Source: JAVBMP01 sp031552195 (GTDB lineage Bacteria; Desulfobacterota; Desulfovibrionia; Desulfovibrionales; Desulfovibrionaceae). From it: a stretch of DNA of 27,585 nt. The position numbers were made by a program, and so were the translations under genes. Below the pieces are notes generated by a model. It was given only the letters and a program-made list of their open reading frames with translations. It was not told where the DNA came from and searched no databases. This document shows, one piece after another, positions 22,629-27,585 of the stretch. The first letter of the stretch is position 1. Each line of letters starts with the position of its first letter. The stretch spans positions 1 through 27,585 of the forward strand of contig JAVBMT010000034.1 in assembly GCA_031552195.1 (NCBI GenBank), in the 5' to 3' direction.

Positions 22629-23744
22629 TCAGGCGCAGGCTTCCAGCATGCGGTTCAAGGCCAGGCGGGCCGGGGCCGCTTCTTCCTCGTCGGCCGCAAC
22701 CAGGGTTTTCAGAGCGGAAAATTCCATTTTTCCGGCCTCCGCCGCCGCGATGCCTTCAAGACATTCCAGCAGGTTGGCCTCGGTGGTTTTGCACATGTCC
22801 GCGCAGGAACTGACCTTTAACGGAACAACATTAACCCGGCCCTGATGCTGGCGGGCCAGCCTGTGCACAAGGTTCACCTCGGTGCCCACGATTACGGTGC
22901 TGCCCGGGGCGGCTTCCTTGACGTAATTGATTATGAACGAGGTGGAGCCGGAAGCGTCCGACGCGGCCACGACCGCCGCCGGGCTTTCCGGATGAACGAC
23001 CACCTTCGCGCCGGGGTAAAGGGAACGCATTCCGGCGACCTGCCCGACGTCAAAAGCTTCATGGATGGGGCAAAGGCCCGGCCAGAGCAGTAACCTGGCT
23101 TTTTTCGCCCCTTCAATGTCAAGTTTTTCGCCGCCGCCGCGAATATCGATAACTTGCCGATATTCAGGGTCCAGTTTTATCTGGTCGGCCACGTTTCCGC
23201 CCAGGTTTTTATCCGGCACGAAGAGCACCCTTTCGGCGCGCTCGAAGGCCCATTCCATCATGCGCCGGGCGTTGGCCGAGGTGCAAACGGCCCCTCCGGC
23301 CTCCCCCACAACGGCTTTCACAGCCAGGGAAGAGTTGACGTAGGTTATGGGCAGGGCCGGGGTTCCGGCAGCTTCAAGCTTTTTCAGCACGGCGGCCAGG
23401 GTTTCCCCTTTGGCCATCTGGGCCATGGCGCAGTCGGACGAAGGCTCCGGCAAATAGACCTTCTGGCCGGGGCGCTGCAAAACGGCGGCGGACTCGGCCA
23501 TGAAGAACACCCCGCAAAAAACGATATGTTCGGATTCCAGGGCCGCGACTTTGCGGGCCAGCTCTAGTGAATCGCCTATGACCTCAACGTGGCGCACCAC
23601 GGCGTCCGTCTGGTAATGGTGCCCTACTATGGCGAGGCGGGGGCCGAAGGCCTGGCGCAGTTCCGTTATGCGGCGGGTTATTTCCGGGTTTTCCGCCTGC
23701 CTCGGCATTCCGGCGAAAGCTTGGGATGTCTTGTCGGGGTTCAC
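22629..23744 (-). CDS. nadA: Quinolinate synthase NadA
   Basis: NadA condenses iminoaspartate with dihydroxyacetone phosphate to quinolinate in NAD synthesis, using a [4Fe-4S] cluster. The 371-residue protein has G41-H-H-Y-Q-T, F76-C-G-V-F-F-M-A-E84 and F176-V-P-D-K-N-L-G-G183. The cluster cysteines appear to be C105, C225 and C318; the 120-residue gap between the first two marks the long (Bacillus-like) form. The start is GTG at 23744, with AAGGAAGG upstream. It begins 14 bases after the panB stop, so the two are cotranscribed. Neither nadB nor nadC is in the window. Confidence 0.95.
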   Translation of the reverse strand: MNPDKTSQAFAGMPRQAENPEITRRITELRQAFGPRLAIVGHHYQTDAVVRHVEVIGDSLELARKVAALESEHIVFCGVFFMAESAAVLQRPGQKVYLPEPSSDCAMAQMAKGETLAAVLKKLEAAGTPALPITYVNSSLAVKAVVGEAGGAVCTSANARRMMEWAFERAERVLFVPDKNLGGNVADQIKLDPEYRQVIDIRGGGEKLDIEGAKKARLLLWPGLCPIHEAFDVGQVAGMRSLYPGAKVVVHPESPAAVVAASDASGSTSFIINYVKEAAPGSTVIVGTEVNLVHRLARQHQGRVNVVPLKVSSCADMCKTTEANLLECLEGIAAAEAGKMEFSALKTLVAADEEEAAPARLALNRMLEACA

Positions 23745-23758
23745 GTTACGACCTTCCT

Positions 23759-24655
23759 TTATTCGTTGCGTCCGGCGGCGACAAGCCGCTCAAACTCGGC
23801 CTGTTCTTCCGGGTTGATGCTGAAAGAATGCTCCGCTGCGGGAAAAGAACCGTCAAGCACGGCGGCCTGATACTCCTCGGCCGCGCTTTGCATGGCCGCG
23901 CCGAGCTGCGCGAATTTACGCACGAAACGGGGCGTAAAGCACTCGTAAAGCCCCAGCATGTCGTGCGCGACCAGAACCTGGCCGTCGCAATGCGGGCCGG
24001 CCCCTATGCCTATGGTCGGAATGGAAAGACCGGCGCTTATCTTTTGCGCCACGGCGGCGGGAACAGCCTCGATGACTATGGAAAAACACCCGGCTTCCTG
24101 CAGGGCCATGGCGTCTTCATAAAGCGTAAGCGCGGTGGCCGCGCTTTTGCCTTGCACCTTGAACCCTCCGAGAACCGAAGAGCGTTGCGGCGTCAGGCCG
24201 ATATGCCCCATGACCGGAATGCCGCCGCGCACCATGGCCGCCACCTGCGGGGCGATTTCGCGCCCGCCCTCAAGCTTTACCGCGCGCACTCCGCTTTCCC
24301 GGAAAACCCTGGCCGCGCTGTGCAAAGCGGCCTCAACGCCTGCCTCGTAAGTCATGAACGGCAGGTCGGCGATCACCAGGGCATGGCTTACGCCGCGCCT
24401 GACGGCGCGGCAGTGGTGGATGATTTCGTCAAGGGTGACGGAAATGGTGTCTTCCCGGCCCAGCATGACCATGCCGAGCGAATCGCCCACCAGAATCATA
24501 TCCAGACCGGCCCGGTCAAAAATAACCGCCGTGCAGTAATCGTAGGCCGTCAGCATGCCAAGGCGACGCAACCCTTTGCTTTCTTTTATTATTTGCGGCG
24601 TAACCGGCGCATCGGCCCGCAATGTTTGTTGAGGATTGATATTATGCACGCTCAT
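23759..24655 (-). CDS. panB: 3-methyl-2-oxobutanoate hydroxymethyltransferase PanB
   Basis: PanB makes ketopantoate from 2-oxoisovalerate and methylene-tetrahydrofolate, the first step of the pantothenate branch. The 298-residue TIM-barrel protein shows the metal ligands D58 (V-G-D-S) and D97 (A-D-L-P-F), K127 and E129 (V-K-L-E-G-G), H151 (M-G-H-I-G-L) and the catalytic E196 (V-I-E-A-V-P), with the same relative spacing as in E. coli. GGAGGG lies 7 bases before the ATG. It is the first gene of a panB-nadA unit and is divergent from sdaA. PanC and PanD are not in the window. Confidence 0.97.
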   Translation of the reverse strand: MSVHNINPQQTLRADAPVTPQIIKESKGLRRLGMLTAYDYCTAVIFDRAGLDMILVGDSLGMVMLGREDTISVTLDEIIHHCRAVRRGVSHALVIADLPFMTYEAGVEAALHSAARVFRESGVRAVKLEGGREIAPQVAAMVRGGIPVMGHIGLTPQRSSVLGGFKVQGKSAATALTLYEDAMALQEAGCFSIVIEAVPAAVAQKISAGLSIPTIGIGAGPHCDGQVLVAHDMLGLYECFTPRFVRKFAQLGAAMQSAAEEYQAAVLDGSFPAAEHSFSINPEEQAEFERLVAAGRNE

Positions 24656-24802
24656 TTCCGCCCTCCGGAAAATTTTTTCTGAGCTTAGCCGGATAAGCCC
24701 CGCCTGTCTACATTCTCTCTCCGTATTGCTTTATCCGGGCAATATGCTATTTGATGGCCGAAAAGCATAACCGCCGGCAACCCGCGAAAAACGGAAATTT
24801 CC

Positions 24803-26221
24803 ATGCAAAGCACATTGGACATGTTCAAAATAGGCATAGGCCCCTCCAGCTCGCACACTCTCGGCCCGATGAAAGCCGCCGGAATGTTCCTGAATTTCCT
24901 GCTGGAACAAGGCCTGCTGCCTGGCGTAAACCGCATTGAAGTAAAACTTTACGGTTCGCTTTCCCTGACCGGCAAAGGCCACCAGGCTGATCAGGCCATT
25001 TTGCTGGGCCTGGCCGGAGAAAACCCGGAAACCGTAGACATAGCGGCTATTCCCGCCTTTATGAAACGGGTGCGCGAAGAAAAAAAACTCCCTCTCGGCT
25101 GCGGCCTGGCCTTCGCTCCCGCAAGTGAAACATCAGGCAAAATAATAGATTTTCACTACGATTTCGACATGGTCTTCAACCCGGAAACCCTGCCCTTGCA
25201 TGAAAACGGACTTACCATAAGCGCCTTTGAAGGATCAACGCCTCTTTTGCGCAAGACCTATTATTCAATAGGCGGCGGCGTGGTGCGGGAAGAAGAGAAC
25301 TTCAACCAGCCCCCGGCCGAGGAACACGACTTTCCCTATTCCTTCCATTCCGCCAAAGAGCTTCTGGAACACTGCGACTACACCGGGCTTTCCATTGCCG
25401 CCCTTATTCTGGAAAATGAGAAAACCCTGCGCCCGCGCGAGGAGATTCTGGCCTATTGCGGAAAAATATGGAGCACCATGCGGGAGTGCATGAGCCGGGG
25501 CCTTCAGGCCGAAGGCATATTGCCCGGCCCGATGCGCGTGCCGCGCCGCGCCGCCAACCTGCGCCGCCGCCTGGCCAATTCTCCCAAAGACTACCGCGAC
25601 CCTTTATACATGCTGGACTGGGTGAACATGTTCGCCCTGGCCGTTGCGGAAGAGAACGCCGCCGGAGGCCGCGTGGTCACCGCCCCGACCAACGGGGCCT
25701 GCGGAATAGTTCCGGCCGTTTTCGCCTATTACCGCCATTTCATCCAGCAAGACACCCCCATCGGGCCGGACTATGAGGAAGACCTTTTGCGATATTTTCT
25801 GACCGCCGGGGCCATAGGCCTGCTTTTCCGCATGAACGCCTCCATTTCCGGGGCGGAAGTCGGCTGCCAGGGCGAAATAGGCGTGGCCTGCTCCATGGCG
25901 GCAGCCGGCCTGGCCGACCTTATGGGGGCTTCGCCGGTGCAGGTGTGCGCGGCGGCGGAAATAGGCATGGAGCATAACCTCGGCCTTACTTGCGACCCGG
26001 TGGGCGGGCAGGTGCAGATTCCCTGCATCGAGCGCAACGCCGTGAACGCCGTGAAAGCCATCAACGCCGCGCGCATGGCCATGGAACGCCGCTCCAGCCC
26101 GCTGGTTTCCCTTGACAGCATTATCGCCGCCATGTTCAGCACCGGCAAGGACATGAGCCCGAAATACCGCGAAACGGCCCAGGGCGGCCTGGCCGTGGTG
26201 CCCATGCTGGGTTGCTGCTGA
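24803..26221 (+). CDS. sdaA: L-serine dehydratase, single-chain iron-sulfur type
   Basis: The enzyme deaminates L-serine to pyruvate and ammonia with a [4Fe-4S] cluster. The 472-residue chain joins a beta domain (about 1-155; S15-S-S-H-T is typical) and an alpha domain (about 190-465). Cluster cysteines are C355 (G-C-Q-G-E), C397 (T-C-D-P-V-G-G) and C408 (I-P-C-I-E-R-N). The chain ends in L-G-C-C, so the C-terminal cysteine of the family, known in the Legionella enzyme to reach into the active site, is present. Metabolically it fits the amino acid importers nearby. GGAA lies 7 bases before the ATG. It is divergent from panB and has its own upstream region. Confidence 0.96.
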   Translation: MQSTLDMFKIGIGPSSSHTLGPMKAAGMFLNFLLEQGLLPGVNRIEVKLYGSLSLTGKGHQADQAILLGLAGENPETVDIAAIPAFMKRVREEKKLPLGCGLAFAPASETSGKIIDFHYDFDMVFNPETLPLHENGLTISAFEGSTPLLRKTYYSIGGGVVREEENFNQPPAEEHDFPYSFHSAKELLEHCDYTGLSIAALILENEKTLRPREEILAYCGKIWSTMRECMSRGLQAEGILPGPMRVPRRAANLRRRLANSPKDYRDPLYMLDWVNMFALAVAEENAAGGRVVTAPTNGACGIVPAVFAYYRHFIQQDTPIGPDYEEDLLRYFLTAGAIGLLFRMNASISGAEVGCQGEIGVACSMAAAGLADLMGASPVQVCAAAEIGMEHNLGLTCDPVGGQVQIPCIERNAVNAVKAINAARMAMERRSSPLVSLDSIIAAMFSTGKDMSPKYRETAQGGLAVVPMLGCC

Positions 26222-26296
26222 GGAGGCCTGATCATAACCCGGCCCCCTTGTTTTCCGAACGCGGCTTGAAACAACCCGAATCTTTCCGGGAGTAAA

Positions 26297-27436
26297 ATGC
26301 ATTATCTGGGAATGTGCTGCATAGCCAAAGACGAAGACCATTTCCTCAAGGAATGGCTGGCCTATCACGCTCTTCTGGGGGTGGAACGCTTCTACGTTTA
26401 CGACAATTGCAGCCGGGTTCCCATCCGGGAAATCCTGGGCGAATATGCGGACAGCGGCAGGGTGACTATACGCCGGGTGCAGGGCAACCGCATGCAGCTG
26501 CCGGTTTACGACGACTGCCTTGAATCTTTCCGCTCCGAATGCCGCTGGATAGCCTTCATCGACCTTGACGAATTCATCTGCCCGATGCGCGACGACGACT
26601 TGCGCGTCCTGCTTTCAGAATTCGAACCTTACGCAGGCCTGGCCGCCACCTGGCACCTTTTCGGCTCTTCCGGCCACCTCAAGCGCCCGGAAGGCCTGGT
26701 GCTGAAAAATTACACCGAGGCTTTCGAGCCGCAGGAATCTTTCGCGGTCAAATGCATCGTTCAGCCGGACAAAACAGTCCAGGCGCTCAGCCCGCACCAT
26801 TTTCGCCTTAAAGACGGGCACTACTGCGTGAATGAAGACCACTACCCCTTCGCGCCGGGTTCGCACTTCACCTTTTCTCCGGGCCGCCTTGTCCGGGTGA
26901 ATCATTATTTTTTGCGCTCGCAGCAAGATTATGAGGAAAAGATGCGCCGGGGCGGAGCCGCCGTTAAAAAAGAAGAGGAATACCGCAAAATGGAGCTTTT
27001 TCTCGGCGCCCTGGACAAGCCTGTCAGAGAAGACCGGGTTATCCAGCGTTTTATTCCCCGCCTGGAAAAGGCTGTGGCCGCTCCGGCCATGCCGCCGCTG
27101 ACTTCGTCCATGCCGAAGGATATCGGCTTTGAAGAGCTGCTTGAGGCCGCGGTGAAATTCCATGAGGCCGGACAAACCGAAAAAGCCCTGGCCTGCCTCT
27201 GCCACGGCAACCCGGCCCACAGCGAGAAGGCCGACCTTTGGACTTTGCGCGCCATGCTGGCTTGGTCCGCCGGAAATTCCGCCCGCTCTGAGGTTTTCAT
27301 ACGCCAGGCGCTTATCAGGGAGGCCAGCCGGACGGCCTATAATCATCTGAAAACGCTTTTGCGGGAAAAAGGCCTTGCGGAACAGGCTCTGGGCATAGAA
27401 ACCATGTTGAAGTCGTACCCTGATTTTTTTGCCTGA
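26297..27436 (+). CDS. GT92-like (DUF23) glycosyltransferase with C-terminal helical repeats
   Basis: A 379-residue protein. The N-terminal part (about 1-230) has the pattern of the Glyco_tranf_2_4/GT92 group: C7-C-I-A-K-D-E-D, N-E-W-x2-H-type helix (K18-E-W-L-A-Y-H), V34-Y-D-N and the metal-binding D89-L-D91 in A-F-I-D-L-D-E-F. Such proteins transfer sugars to surface glycans, but donor and acceptor are not known. Residues about 275-379 are helix-rich and TPR-like. There is no signal peptide. GGGAG lies 4 bases before the ATG. It starts 75 bases after sdaA on the same strand. Its last codons and stop lie in the first copy of the direct repeat at 27427. Confidence 0.8.
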   Translation: MHYLGMCCIAKDEDHFLKEWLAYHALLGVERFYVYDNCSRVPIREILGEYADSGRVTIRRVQGNRMQLPVYDDCLESFRSECRWIAFIDLDEFICPMRDDDLRVLLSEFEPYAGLAATWHLFGSSGHLKRPEGLVLKNYTEAFEPQESFAVKCIVQPDKTVQALSPHHFRLKDGHYCVNEDHYPFAPGSHFTFSPGRLVRVNHYFLRSQQDYEEKMRRGGAAVKKEEEYRKMELFLGALDKPVREDRVIQRFIPRLEKAVAAPAMPPLTSSMPKDIGFEELLEAAVKFHEAGQTEKALACLCHGNPAHSEKADLWTLRAMLAWSAGNSARSEVFIRQALIREASRTAYNHLKTLLREKGLAEQALGIETMLKSYPDFFA

Positions 27437-27585
27437 AGCAAAAAATTCAGGGTGGCGGACGCCCGCGCGCGAGCAGCGCGGCGTGCCTTTAGTACAAGCC
27501 GGGCAGGCTTGTACGCATGCGAGAAAAGATTTTGCCTGAAGCAAAAAATTCAGGGGGGCGGACGCGAAGCGGACGCCCGCGCGCG
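27425..27585. repeat. Directly repeated, hairpin-forming element at the right edge
   Basis: A 36-base segment at 27427-27462 recurs at 27530-27565 with one mismatch (position 27453 against 27556), a period of 103 bases. Each copy can fold as TTTTGC/GCAAAA (eight base pairs in copy 1, loop CTGAA) or alternatively as CCTGAA/TTCAGG. Between them is another perfect hairpin, GTACAAGCC/GGCTTGTAC (27492-27500 and 27506-27514). Copy 2 has an extra 11 bases (GGACGCGAAGC) duplicated near its end. The element continues past the window edge. It may be a repeat array or the flank of a dispersed element; part of it matches 6826-6842 inverted. Confidence 0.7.

Overview
The window looks like chromosomal DNA of a Gram-negative, GC-rich anaerobe. 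My best guess is Desulfovibrionales (Desulfovibrionaceae-like, Thermodesulfobacteriota). The pointers are a NIL-domain 2[4Fe-4S] ferredoxin, oxygen-sensitive Fe-S enzymes (single-chain SdaA, long-form NadA), a PilZ protein, lipoprotein processing genes and many ABC importers for amino acids. No gene in the window fixes the taxon, so this is an inference. I see no tRNA, rRNA, CRISPR array, integrase or transposase inside the window.

Layout. Positions 1-237 carry two strong sigma70-type promoters in tandem that fire leftward out of the window, probably into a stable-RNA operon. From 5956 down to 238 (minus strand) lies a six-gene operon: ileS, lspA, a PLDc_N-like membrane protein, a CpoB/YbgF-like lipoprotein, a NIL ferredoxin and a PilZ protein. 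Upstream of it is pgpA (minus), then a 0.4 kb gene-free stretch with a palindromic repeat element. Next come an orphan DppD-type ATPase (minus) and, divergently, two unknown small genes followed by a polar amino acid ABC importer (binding protein, permease, ATPase, permease; 8991-12149) and a HerA-like DUF853 ATPase (12215-13726). A gene-free stretch with five consecutive inverted repeats separates this from a convergent SGNH/MBOAT O-acyltransferase pair (16628-14032, minus), which seems lower in GC.

The rest of the minus strand is a livJHMGF branched-chain amino acid importer with an unknown five-helix membrane protein at its tail (22477-16972), then panB-nadA (24655-22629). Divergent from panB, the plus strand carries sdaA (L-serine dehydratase) and a GT92-like glycosyltransferase whose stop codon lies inside a directly repeated, hairpin-rich element that runs off the right edge.

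How it fits together. The window is rich in amino acid uptake (two ABC systems plus an orphan peptide-type ATPase) next to serine deamination to pyruvate, fitting an amino acid-using anaerobe. Both importers have a terminator-like hairpin between the binding-protein gene and the membrane components, which would raise the binding protein over the membrane complex. LspA is co-encoded with a lipoprotein it probably matures. The least explained parts are the structured gene-free stretches (6595-6903, 13761-13904, 16629-16971, 27425-27585), some of which share sequence, and the small gene pair at 8187-8927 behind its own strong promoter.
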